Below, piece by piece: positions 11,912-23,900 of a DNA stretch of 64,000 nucleotides. A model generated the notes under the pieces. It was not told the DNA's origin and made no database searches. It saw only the letters and a list, made by a program, of their open reading frames with translations. Position numbers and translations under genes: made by a program. Positions within the stretch are counted from its first letter, which is position 1. The number at the start of each line of letters is the position of its first letter. The stretch comes from Sebastes aleutianus (lineage: Eukaryota; Chordata; Actinopteri; Perciformes; Sebastidae), in contig CAKAKS010000062.1 of NCBI GenBank assembly GCA_916700875.1, positions 1,125,009-1,189,008 on the forward strand, written 5' to 3'.

Positions 11912-14900
11912 GAATAACGGGGTGAGGAATGGGGGGAAATGGAAAGGGAGGAAAAATAAGAGAGAACGGAGGGCAGAGAAACAAGGGAGGGGATCAGCAG
12001 AGCAGTTTCAGATGGTTTCCATGTGTTCAGACTCGGAGCGGAGCTGAGCCGGCTCCAGGTGGGTGTGGTTGGACGCTAATGAGAAAAGTGCTGGTGGTAA
12101 TGGAGGAGGCATATGAACGAGGCGCAGAGCGGTGAAGGAGAGGAACGGAGAAGGTGAAAGTACAAGGCAGAGACAGAGAATAAGACGGAGGGTGGAGAGT
12201 GGAGTAGAAGGAAGCTGAAAAGAGAGAGAAAGTGGAGGCGAGGAGAGGAGAGGGAGTGAAAAAGGCAGCGAGGGAGACGGCCCGCTGCTTGAAGGGTAGG
12301 CTCCATATGTGCCAAATAAACAGTGGAGCACATATGGTAAACCACACACGTACAGTAAAATACAGATGTACGAATGCACACACTGACGGTGCTCTGTGGG
12401 ACGGTGTGAGAGGAGCGGTGGAGGAAACCCAGCAGCAGATTTCAGGGAGTGAGGGAATAAGAAGTATTTTGGCGAACATCCACACGGTTAATACGTTTCC
12501 GGAGTTTGACCAGTAATCACTGTCGAAACAGACGAGCTTCCTCCTCACTTTTACACACCAAGACAAACTGTCAGTGTGAATACCAGACTCCTACCTGCGT
12601 CTGCTGCGGGATGTTCAGAAAGTTGTTGTCCCGTGATCCGATGCCGACAAACCTGTTGGGAGCTGTGGCGCCTGGCGTGGAGTATGCTAGAGAAACAGAA
12701 GAGGAACAAACAAAGACATCAGCGCATGCTCAAAGACAGCTGGCAACCTGAAGCACTAGTTACTATCCGGGAAATATGCTTATTCACGTTCTTACCAAAA
12801 GTTAGATGAGGAGATTGGTACCACTCTAAAGTCTGTACGGCAAACGTGAAGCCACTGCTAGTAGCCTGTTAGCTTAGCACAGAGACAGGCTAGCCTCAGC
12901 TAACAGAATCTGCCTCATAGCACCTCTAAAGCTCACTAATTCATATCTTATGTCATGTTTGTTTAATCCGTACAAAAACAAGACTCAAGGAAGTGACCAG
13001 CCTGGCCAAGAAATAGTCTGACACATAACCCCCATAAACCACAATGTGCCATTTTTACACATTTAGGTATTAGCAACAAGATATAATGTGTTAATTAGCT
13101 GGTAGGATGTTGTTACCTTTAAACAGAGCCAGGCTAGCCGTTTCCCCCTGCATCCAGTCTTTATGCTAAGATAACGTAAATGGCTGCTGGCGGTACTTAT
13201 ATATGTACTGTATATATGTACTATACCACATATTTAGTAGTTGATTACCATTACCAGTTTGATACCACAATAAAAAAACAAAAGTAAAACAATAAATCCC
13301 ATGTACTTCAACATCCACTCCCTTATTACCGTTTGCATTCTGGTGTTTGTTAGGAAGTTAAACAGCTCATAATTCCCTCTGTATTATCTATTGAACATCT
13401 CATTCAAACAACTGGATTTATTCAAGTTTCTCGCCTAAAAATACATTTCACAAGATTACATTTGAACTAGGGATGTCCGTAATTAACCGTTTAACCGTTA
13501 ACCAACATTAAGCATTTTAACCGATTAACGCTATCGGTTAAGACGGTTAAAAGAAATGTTCATAATTAAGTCAAAAGCTGAGCGGCTCAGAGGAGCGGCT
13601 CGTCTCTTTAAGGAGAAAAGCTGGTCCACCTTAACAGTCCACCTTAAGAGGCAGAGCCGGAGTTGCAGGATACAGGAAGTCGGCTCCGGTCTCTGGCTCA
13701 CTTGAGCGGAGTGGAGGAGTTGTAGTTTCGTAGCATTTATTCACCGACAAATAAACTGTACACACACTGCTACACCTACGTTCACAGCTAGAACGCCACC
13801 AACAACCTCACACTCACCACCAACACACACACACGGTCTGTTGGAAACTCGCTAAAGTTACACAGACTACGTGTGCGGCAGCGAGCACGAAGCCTCCGGC
13901 AACGCTAGAGCTGCTAACGTAGCACAAATACACACACTGTTTGTTGGCAACTCGCTAAAGTTACTCCGGGCAGACACACAGCTGACAACCTGCTAAACTA
14001 AACTAAATGTGCGGTGGAGACTTTTACTGGGAAAGTGGCTGCATGTCCGCGACACTACACGCAGCATCGTAGCTGCTAAATTAACGCTCCCGGACGGTGA
14101 ACTGGGGACTCCCGTCAACCAATATCTGTTGTGCTCCTGCAGCTGGTTAACTCTGCACAGACAGTAGCCTACCCACTATAGGAGACATCTACACCAGCAG
14201 GTGCAGGAATAAGGCTTCCTGCATCATGAAGGACTCCACCCACCCTGCACCCTGGACTGTTTGCCCCTCTCCCCTCAGGCAGGAGGTTGCGCAGCATCAG
14301 GGCCAGAACCACCAGGTTAAAGACCAGTTTCTTTCCAGAAGCTGTGAGACTGTTGAACTCTGCATCACTCTGCTAGTGCTGTACTGTTGTTATTATGCAG
14401 CCACTTAAGGTACAATGCTGCTTATTGTGCATCGGGCAAGTGCAATTGAGGCCATTTGGCTAAATGTTACTCACTTTTAGTATTTTTTACTATTTATTAT
14501 GTGTTTTTATTGGTCATAGTTGATTTGTATTGCTTTTGAAATATTATTGTATATTAGTGTTTTCTTATTCTGGGACCTGAGTACTATATTTCGTTTCCTT
14601 TCATTTACAAACATGTTCTGGAATGACAATAAAAACTTCCTTGATCCTTGATGGTGAGTTTACTGCGTCCATAACACATTTACAATCGTCCCTGGGACGC
14701 CGTTATTCTGACAGTACCTACAGTACTGTAGAAAAATGATTACCGTCACGTTTTCAGAATTTTGGCATCGACTTGGTACCGAAGTATTGGTTCTTGTGAC
14801 ATCCCTAGTTACGAGAGTGGTAACTCTCGCCGGGAAAAATGTCATACTATTAACTTAATATATAATAGCATACAGTAAATCTACTCGCCAAAAACTTAAT

Positions 14901-17900
14901 TTTACAGGATTACATTTGAACACATCATGATGAAGTTAGAATTTAACTTTGCCCAATACTCTTCTTTACTGAATAGAGCCTGAACGCATCGTAATGGAAA
15001 TCAATGGCATCTCCCGTGTCGAAGTCAGGGAGAGCTAGTTAATGTTAACTGTTAGCGCCATGCAGGACTGTGCTGCACGGAGTTAACCGCTAACATTAGC
15101 TAGCACTCGTCGAACCTCGAAAAAATAGGGTGTGTCCCCTAGATGCGTTGATAGTGAGTTTACTGCATCCCAAATACATTTTCTATCATCCCCGGGATGC
15201 TGGGACGCCGTTAGTCTCGAGGTATCTACAGTAACTGTGGTACTGTAGAAAAACGAGTACCATCGTGTTTTCAGAAATTTGGCGTTGACTTGGTACAGAA
15301 GCATCAGTTCTTGTGACATCCCTATAACCCCCCTATAAAACCACAATGTGCCGTGTTTATACATTTATGTTTTTGTACAAATGAAACAAACATGTAACAT
15401 GTTAATTAGTGAGCTGGTAGGTGGATGTTGTAACCTTTAAACAGAGCCAGGCTAACTGTTTCCCCTAGCTTCCAGTCTTTATTCTAAGCTAAGCTAACCG
15501 GCTGATGGCGGTACCTTCATATTTATCATAAAGTTATGAGTGGTAACTTTTGTCAAGCCTATCCCCTTAACATGTAATAACATACAGTAAACCTACTTGT
15601 TAAATAACAAAAATTCAGATAAATCAATTCAGCACTACAGAAAGTACTGCTGTATTTCATCGAGGTCATCAAAACTCCACAGAGAAGTCTGCCAGAATCT
15701 GGTATGCAAACTTAGATCTCCCCAAGTGATTAAACTCTGTTGATAAACTCAGTTGGAAGCGATTGAGCACACCACAATCCTGACACTGAGGATCAGTCGG
15801 GGACATTTAAAACCCACTGGCATCAAAGCCTCTGACAAATTTAGGGCAGTTTGAGGTACCCTACGGACTCCAGCATCTGAATCTCACTGAGGGGATTCAG
15901 GATGCAGTGTGCAGACTTGTGTTTGTGTGGAGGAAAGGGAGGAAGGACAAGGAGACAGAGAGAAAGATAATTTGATGTGTATGGACATATTGAGTATACA
16001 TCCATGTGTTTCTAAGAATTGGAATAACATACATAAGACATAAAAGACTTTGAGACGCTGACTGGGGGGTAAAACGCAAACACTAAATTTGAAGGAAAGC
16101 TAAAAAAAAAAAAAAAAAAGAAAGTGCTCCATCCAGTGCCCCTCCTATCACAGGTGAGGAAGACAAATGTATTGTGAGAAGCCTCACGGTAGGACTGACA
16201 CCCTATTCTGCTTAACAATCACCACACAAAACAGAAATCCCACCAAGAAGCTAAAATCAGCTCAACCAAAAACAAGCAGGACTACATTTTTTTTCCACCA
16301 ATGTCCCAATTTCTACTGGAATGTTTTGGAGTCCATATAAATTAACTGCCCTAAATTTGTGCTCTTCACAAGTAAGAATCAATTAATGAACTTCTCAAGT
16401 GTTTTTTTGCTAATGAGTCCGTCAGGGGAAGAAAGGAGGATTTAGAAGGAGAAGAACTGGGTTGGTGATGCAGCTTCCACACCAGACACCGCAGAATGGG
16501 TTCAACACGTAGAGCCGCTCAAACTGATGGGGCCTAATACAGAACCCTGATGAGCACCACAGGAGTCCGTTATGAAAGACATGTCTAACCAGACCTCTGG
16601 TGGCCTTCATCTACTCTGAGCTCCACAGTATATTCTGTCCACAGCCTTCCCGAGGGTTAAAGGAGGTGAGATGTTGGATACACAGGAACAATGATGGCAC
16701 GAAGTTGGAGGAAGAACAATGGCAGGGGGTCTTTTTCACTGGAGAGGGTTGGGGTTTTCAGATTTGTTTTGTTGTTGGTTCAGTTTTTGAGAACGGTCTC
16801 TGCGGGGTCACTTACACGGAGATGCGGGCGAGGAGAGTCCGCCGTCAGGGGGCGTGCTGTTGGGTTTAGAGTCGGGCATAGGGAGGGGCACTGGGCGGGC
16901 CACTGGGGGAGGTGGAGGCAGCAAGAAGGAGCCTGGCATTTTGCTCTGGCCGCTCCCGTTTGGCTGCAGACAACACAAACAGGGTCAGGAGGGCGACATG
17001 CGACAATCCGCAGACACGGAATGAAAAGTGGACGCCGCTCGGGAGGTCCAAAAAAATATCCATGACGAAGGGTGGGGGGGTGGGGGGGGGGGGGAGGCGA
17101 TGGTGGAAGGAGGGAGGAGGAGGTGGTAGGAAACAACAACCAAAGGAATGATGTATGTGGACGGCATCTTTTATGGAGGTGTGAGAAATAATAATCACCA
17201 CAGGGTTTGAGAGGAGTGGGAACTGGGGCTTGAGGTGAGAGGTTCCACAGGGGTGGTCCGTGGTGGGTGGAGGAGGTGTGGAGGAGGGGAGTGAGCAACT
17301 GGGTTCGTCCAGAAGATGGCAAGAAATCAAAACCATGGGAGAATACTCGTCTACACAAGCACAACAACCACCAACGATACCAGCACCAAACAACCAAACT
17401 CCAACTAAAATCGTAAAAGGCTAGAGATGAAAACAGAAACACGATGACACAACACAGGACGGGTATGCTGGACTGAAGTGTGCCGTGACTGATTCACTCT
17501 CAGGCTGATGGTTTAACTTCTGAGGGGTTGGGTGGAGCAAAATAAATCAATATAAAAAAGGGGAAGGAGGGGGAACGTCGGGGTCTGAAACGGCAAAATG
17601 ACATTGACAAGACAATACAAAGATTTGTAGACCAACTGAAGAAACAAATGTGTAGTGTGTTCACTTGTGTTGCTGTGGGGTGCATTTCTGTGCATTTCTC
17701 TATATTGTAAGTAGACATACGGCACCATATAATAAGCTTTTAGCATGCACTGTGAGCACTTAAAAGTAATGACATTCATATCATTATAATCAGATTGCAT
17801 TGTAAAGCAATGCAAACACATGCTCAATACAATTTAACATTTTAGAGTGAGCCAGAGTTGCTGCTGATAAGCATATATACGGAAGCAAAAACAGGCCATA

Positions 17901-20900
17901 ATAATAATGATTTGAATTTTAGAGCAACTGAATATCTATTTTTTTTAATTTAAGTACCAATAGCACTGAAACATTGTACTTACTTACTTTACAATATTAC
18001 ATTGTAAAGCAATGCAAACAGATGCTCAATACAATTTTAGATTTTTAGAGTGAGCAAGCATTCCTGCTGACTTTTCTAAAATAGGCACATATACGGAAAT
18101 AAAAACATGCCATAATTATTTGAATTTTAGAAGCAACTGAATACCTAATTTTGAAATTTAAGTACCAAAAGCATTGAAATATTTTACTTGGGAATCCATC
18201 TGTGAGTTTTTGTGGTTTAAGTTCCCCTCTATAACATTTTCAGATGGTTCAAGTTGTACAATTTAAAAAATTTGAGAAGTTTTTTTCTAAGGTTTTCAAA
18301 TTCAGAAAAAAATATAAGCGTCCAATATTCAAAAAACTTTATTGAAGTTGCTCGAATTCGGTTCAGTCAAACTCTGATCTAAAAATTCAAGTCATGTCAA
18401 AAAATCTGTTTGCTTTAAATAAGTCGTTACATTCACACACCAAAATTCAACACGAAAAATATAAACCTGAAATCACAGCCACAGAGGATCGATCAAGCCT
18501 GAAGGAATTGATCTGACCTATCTGTTTGATCAGGTTACGTCACGTACATGATCCAAGAAAAAAAAACTTCAGATGAGTGGAAACAGGCACTGGAATTTTC
18601 TGAATTTGTAAACAAGAAAAAAAGTCTGAAATTTGTAAAAAAAAAATTATTGAAAGAGGGAAAATCAAACCACATAAAGTCAAACAGATGGTTTTCAAAG
18701 TTAAGTATTTCACTGCTATAAATTCAGTGGTATTTAAATTTCGACACCAAGTATTCAGTACATTTCACAATTAGGTATAGAGTTGCTTATGAAAAAAAAA
18801 TATGAATGTGTCCTTTTTTGGCTTCCATACTAACATTTTTCCTCTAATGTACTTCTTTATTTTTCTACTTTCAATGGTCTGTTAGAAATGTTTATAATTG
18901 CTAACACTTCAGACACTATTACTACAAGAAAAATCCTGCAATACTAGTGCAAGCTTGGTGCGAGGTGTGGCACATCTACACTTTCTGTATAAATGGCACA
19001 TTTTTAGAGTAATAGTGTTTCTCCTCTCTGGCGGTAATCCTTACCTGTCCGGAGGCCTGCCCCGAGCCATCGGCACAGACAAACTGCACAAATTCCTTCA
19101 GGGGGTCCTGTCCAGGGTGGTGGTGGTAGCGGATGGTTGGGTGGGTGAAGTAGGGGCTAGACTGCTGGATGATGGAGGGAGACGGGAAGTGCAAGGCCGA
19201 GGCTGAAGCACGGGGACTCCCTGCCAACAGAGACATTTCTATTAGAGGAACACAAGTGGAGAAAGAGACAAGAGAGCGAGAGGAAGACATGAACCAGTGA
19301 ATTCCTACACATTCTTACAGATGGAGGAGATGTGTTGAGTGATTAACGGATGATAGCAACAATACAACGTATAAATCTGGTCTTAAAATGCCGTACATGA
19401 AAAGATTGTTGTTTTTCCAAGAAAAGCTGATTTCAAGTTAATAGCTATTTAGGCATTGCTCATAATGTTTTTATGATCACTCCAATAAATCTATACAGCT
19501 TTATGGAGGAGATGTACACACACAGATTGCATTCATTATGTGCACAATCACAGAGACTACATACGACATCATTCAGACTCGTACACTGCACACACCTGAA
19601 TGTGCACAAATCCAATAGATGCGATCAGCAGAAGAAGCACAAAGAGATCATTGAGTACCGTCTTAAATTAGCCGGTCTTAATGCCTGCACACAGGTGCTG
19701 TTTTGAGGGTGTGATTCATTGGCGCTGCCACAATTTGGCATCCAGACGGTAAAGCCGTTTTTTCATCTGACACATCTTGTTTCTGTGACAGAACTAATCT
19801 GTACGTTCACACTGTCTGTCTAAGTTGATGATTTCTGTTAATATGCTTTGGAGCCTCGTATCTATAGATGTATGTGTGTGTGTGTGTACGGCAGGTGTGG
19901 GGATGCAAAATATATTAGCATTAGGTGGCTAATACGCTTATAAAAAAAGCATTCCCTTTTTTTGCTTTCCAAGAGAGGAAAATAGAGGAACCAAACAGAG
20001 CTGAATATATGTGTGAGGTGTGAGAGGGGAGCAGTTGGTTGAGCCCTACGACCAAACACAAAGCCCTCTCTGTCAGACCTATATCCATTACTAAATCTCC
20101 TTGATTTGTATTAGAAGCCTGTTCTCCTCTTTGCTGTGCCAGTCTGACACCCACCCCATCCAATCCAGGCCCCCCAGCTGCCCGTGTTGGGCTGCCAACA
20201 CTCTTTGGTTCTTGCATCTTGCATACATTGTGTGTGTGAGTGTACTTCATGAGAGTGCCAACCCCGCTGCATTACCCCCCAGACAGAGGCCTATATGCCT
20301 CTGAGCCCAGCAACACCTTGCTCCCATGCCAGGCTGCCTGCTCCCCAATGGAGCCGTCTCCCTGCTTCTATTAGTCCCCTACAAATCCCATTAGAGACTG
20401 GGCGAAGGCCAAACTCTCTGGGGGCATGGGGGTGGGTCGGGGATGGGATCGGGGGGGCGACAGGATCAGAGGGAATCCCCTACACCCCCTTCCTACTCTC
20501 CTCTCCATCTAGTGCAGTGATTCCCAACCCCTTTTCTAGTCTGATGTACCCCCACAGCCCTGCCAGATGAACTCCAGTACCCCTTCATCAACACCACCAA
20601 CCATATTCCAAATGTGTTCATTCAAACTGATTTGTAACTGGATGTTATTTAAGAGTACTGATTAAGGCGGCAATAGTTTTTTTTGTACACTTGAACTCTC
20701 AATGTTTAAGTCTATTTGGTCAAGTTTGCATCCATACTACTTTCTGGCAGGAGCTGAATGTTTCAATCATTTAGTCATTACTTTTAGCTAACTATTTAAA
20801 CCATTTAGTCATTACTTTTAGCTAACTATATCAACCATTTAGTCATTACTTTTAGCTAACTATTTAAACCATTTAGTCATTACTTTTAGCTAACTATATC

Positions 20901-23900
20901 AACCATTTAGTCATTACTTTTAGCTAACTATATCAACCATTTAGTCATTACTTTTAGCTAACTATATCAACCATTTAGTCATTACTTTTAGCTAACTATA
21001 TCAACCATTTAGTCATTACTTTTAGCTAACTATATCAACCATTTAGTCATTACTTTTAGCTAACTATTTAAACCATTTAGTCATTACTTTTAGCTGACTA
21101 TTTAAACCATTTAGTTATTACTTTTAGCTGACTATTTAAACCATTTAGTTATTACTTTTAGCTAACTATATCAACCATTTAGTCATTACTTTTAGCTAAC
21201 TATTTAAACCATTTAGTCATTACTTTTAGCTAACTATATCAACCATTTAGTCATTACTTTTAGCTAACTATATCAACCATTTAGTCATTACTTTTAGCTA
21301 ACTATATCAACCATTTAGTCATTACTTTTAGCTAACTATTTAAACCATTTAGTCATTACTTTTAGCTAACTATATCAACCATTTAGTCATTACTTTTAGC
21401 TAACTATATCAACCATTTAGTCATTACTTTTAGCTAACTATATCAACCATTTAGTCATTACTTTTAGCTAACTATTTAAACCATTTAGTCATTACTTTTA
21501 GCTAACTATATCAACCATTTAGTCATTACTTTTAGCTAACTATATCAACCATTTAGTCATTACTTTTAGCTAACTATATCAACCATTTAGTCATTACTTT
21601 TAGCTAACTATTTAAACCATTTAGTCATTACTTTTAGCTGACTATTTAAACCATTTAGTTATTACTTTTAGCTAACTATTTAAACCATTTAGTCATTACT
21701 TTTAGCTGACTATTTAAACCATTTAGTTATTACTTTTAGCTGACTATTTAAACCATTTAGTTATTACTTTTAGCTAACTATATCAACCATTTAGTCATTA
21801 CTTTTAGCTGACTATTTAAACCATTTAGTCATTACTTTTAGCTAACTATTTCAACCATTTAGTCATTACTTTTAGCTGACTATTTAAACCATTTAGTCAT
21901 TACTTTTAGCTGACTATTTAAACCATTTAGTCATTACTTTTAGCTAACTATTTAAACCATTTAGTCATTACTTTTAGCTGACTATATAAACCATTTAGTC
22001 ATTACTTTTAGCTGACTATTTAAACCATTTAGTCATTACTTTTAGCTAACTATTTAAACCATTTAGTCATTACTTTTAGCTAACTACACTGCTCAAAAAA
22101 ATTAAGGGAACACTTAATTAGTTAAATTAGTTAAATATTATCAGTTAAACTTCAGGGATATCAATCTGTCCATTTAGGAAGCTCAAGTGATTGTGAATCA
22201 TTTTCAGCTGCTTTGGTGCAAATGAAAGTGACAACAGGTGAATGGAGAGGCAACAGCAAGACAACCCCCAGACAGGGAATGGTTCTGCATGTGGTGGCCA
22301 CAGACAGCTGCTCTCTCCTCATCCTTCTTGACTGGTTCTTCTCTAGTTCTGTGTTCTGCTAGTGTCCTTGTCACTACTTGTAGCATGAGGCGGTACCTGC
22401 AGCCCAATCAGGTTGCACAGGTAGTCCAGCTCCTACAGGATGGCACATCCATACGTGACGTGCGGTCGCAAGAAGGTTTGCTGTGTCTCCCAGCACAGTC
22501 TCAAGAGCACGGAGGAGATACCAGGAGAACGGCCGTTACACGTGGAGGGCCGGACGGGGCCGTAGAAGGGCATCGAACCCAGCAGCAGGACCGCTATCTG
22601 CTCCTTTGTGTGAGGAGGAACAGGAGGAGCACTGCCAGAGCCCATAAAATGATCTCCAGCAGGCTACTGGTAAGCATGTTTCTGACCAAACTGTCAGAAA
22701 CAGACTCCATGAGGGTGGCATGAGGGCCCGACGTCCTCCAGTGGGACCTGTGCTGCCATTGGCGCTTCTGGGTTCCTCCTGGTGCAGTGGGCCCTGGGTT
22801 CCTCCTGGTGCAGTAGGCCCTGGGTTCCTCCTGGTGCAGTAGGCACTGGGTTCCTCCTGGTGCAGTGGGCCCTGGTTCCTCCTGGTGCAGTAGGCCCTGT
22901 GTTCCTCCTGGTGCAGTGGGCCCTGGGTTCCTCCTGGTGCAGTAGGCCCTGGGTTCCTCCTGGTGCAGTGGGCCCTGGTTCCTCCTGGTGCAGTGGGCCC
23001 TGGTTCCTCCTGGTGCAGTAGGCCCTGGGTTCCTCCTGGTGCAGTGGGTCCTGGGTTCCTACTGGTGCAGTGGGCCCTGTGTTCCTCCTGGTGCAGTGGG
23101 TCCTGGGTTCCTACTGGTGCAGTGGGCCCTGGGTTCCTCCTGGTGAAGTGGGTCCTGGGTTCCTCCTGGTGCAGTGGGCCCTGGTTCCTCCTGGTGCAGT
23201 GGGCCCTGGTTCCTCCTGGTGCAGGACAACGCCCGGCCTCATGTGGCCAGAGTGTGTAGGAGGTTCCTGGATGACCAAGGCATTGACTGGCCCTCACGTT
23301 CCCCTGACCTAAATCCAATTGAGCACCTATGGGACGTTATGTATCGGTGCATCCAACGCCGCCAAGTACCGCCACAGACTGTCCAGGAGCTCTCTGATGC
23401 CGTGATCGAGGTCTGGGAGGAGATCCCCCAGGACACCATCCGCCGACTCATCAGGAGCATGCCCAGATGTTGTCGGGGGTGCATGTAAAGGCACGCGGGG
23501 GAGGGGGGGGGGGTACGCACTACTGAGTCACATTATGAGTTGCTGTGATGAAATTCACGCGAGTTGGATCAGCCTGTGATATCAATTGTTTACTTTGATT
23601 TTGGGTGTGATTTTGAATCCAGCCCTCAACAGGTTGATGATTTGGTTTCCATTGACCGTTGTTACGTAATTTTGTTCTCAACAAATTACACAATGTACAT
23701 CAGTAAAGATTTTACACTTGAATAATTCGTTCATTAAGATCTGATGTGTGATTTAAGTGTTCCCTTCATTTTTTTGAGCAGTGTATTTCAACCATTTAGT
23801 CATTACTTTTAGCTAACTAACTATTCCAACTGCTCATCAATTACTTTAACTTTCACCACACCAACACACACCATTTATCTCTTATTTTTAGCTATTTCAA

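Larger units (their letters stand above)
22087..23783 (+). mobile_element. Tc1/mariner element inserted in the 34-bp minisatellite
   Basis: The left end CACTGCTCAAAAAAATTAAG and the right end, which reads CACTGCTCAAAAAAATGAAG on the other strand, form terminal inverted repeats of about 29 bp. They are flanked by TA (22085-22086 and 23784-23785), the Tc1/mariner target duplication. Minisatellite units abut on both sides. Inside is a broken transposase. Confidence 0.95.

Noticed and set aside
16780..17442. A 220-residue minus-strand open frame
   Set aside because: Only 16816-16963 of it is the real NFIX exon 9, and that is in another reading of the same strand's splice structure. The rest reads through the intron.
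20761..22086. Regular 34-bp repeats resembling a CRISPR array
   Set aside because: The units are directly contiguous with no unique spacers, in a vertebrate intron. This is a minisatellite.
22536..23318. A 260-residue open frame on the minus strand across the transposase
   Set aside because: It is antisense to a recognisable Tc1 transposase and mostly translates the 26-bp minisatellite.
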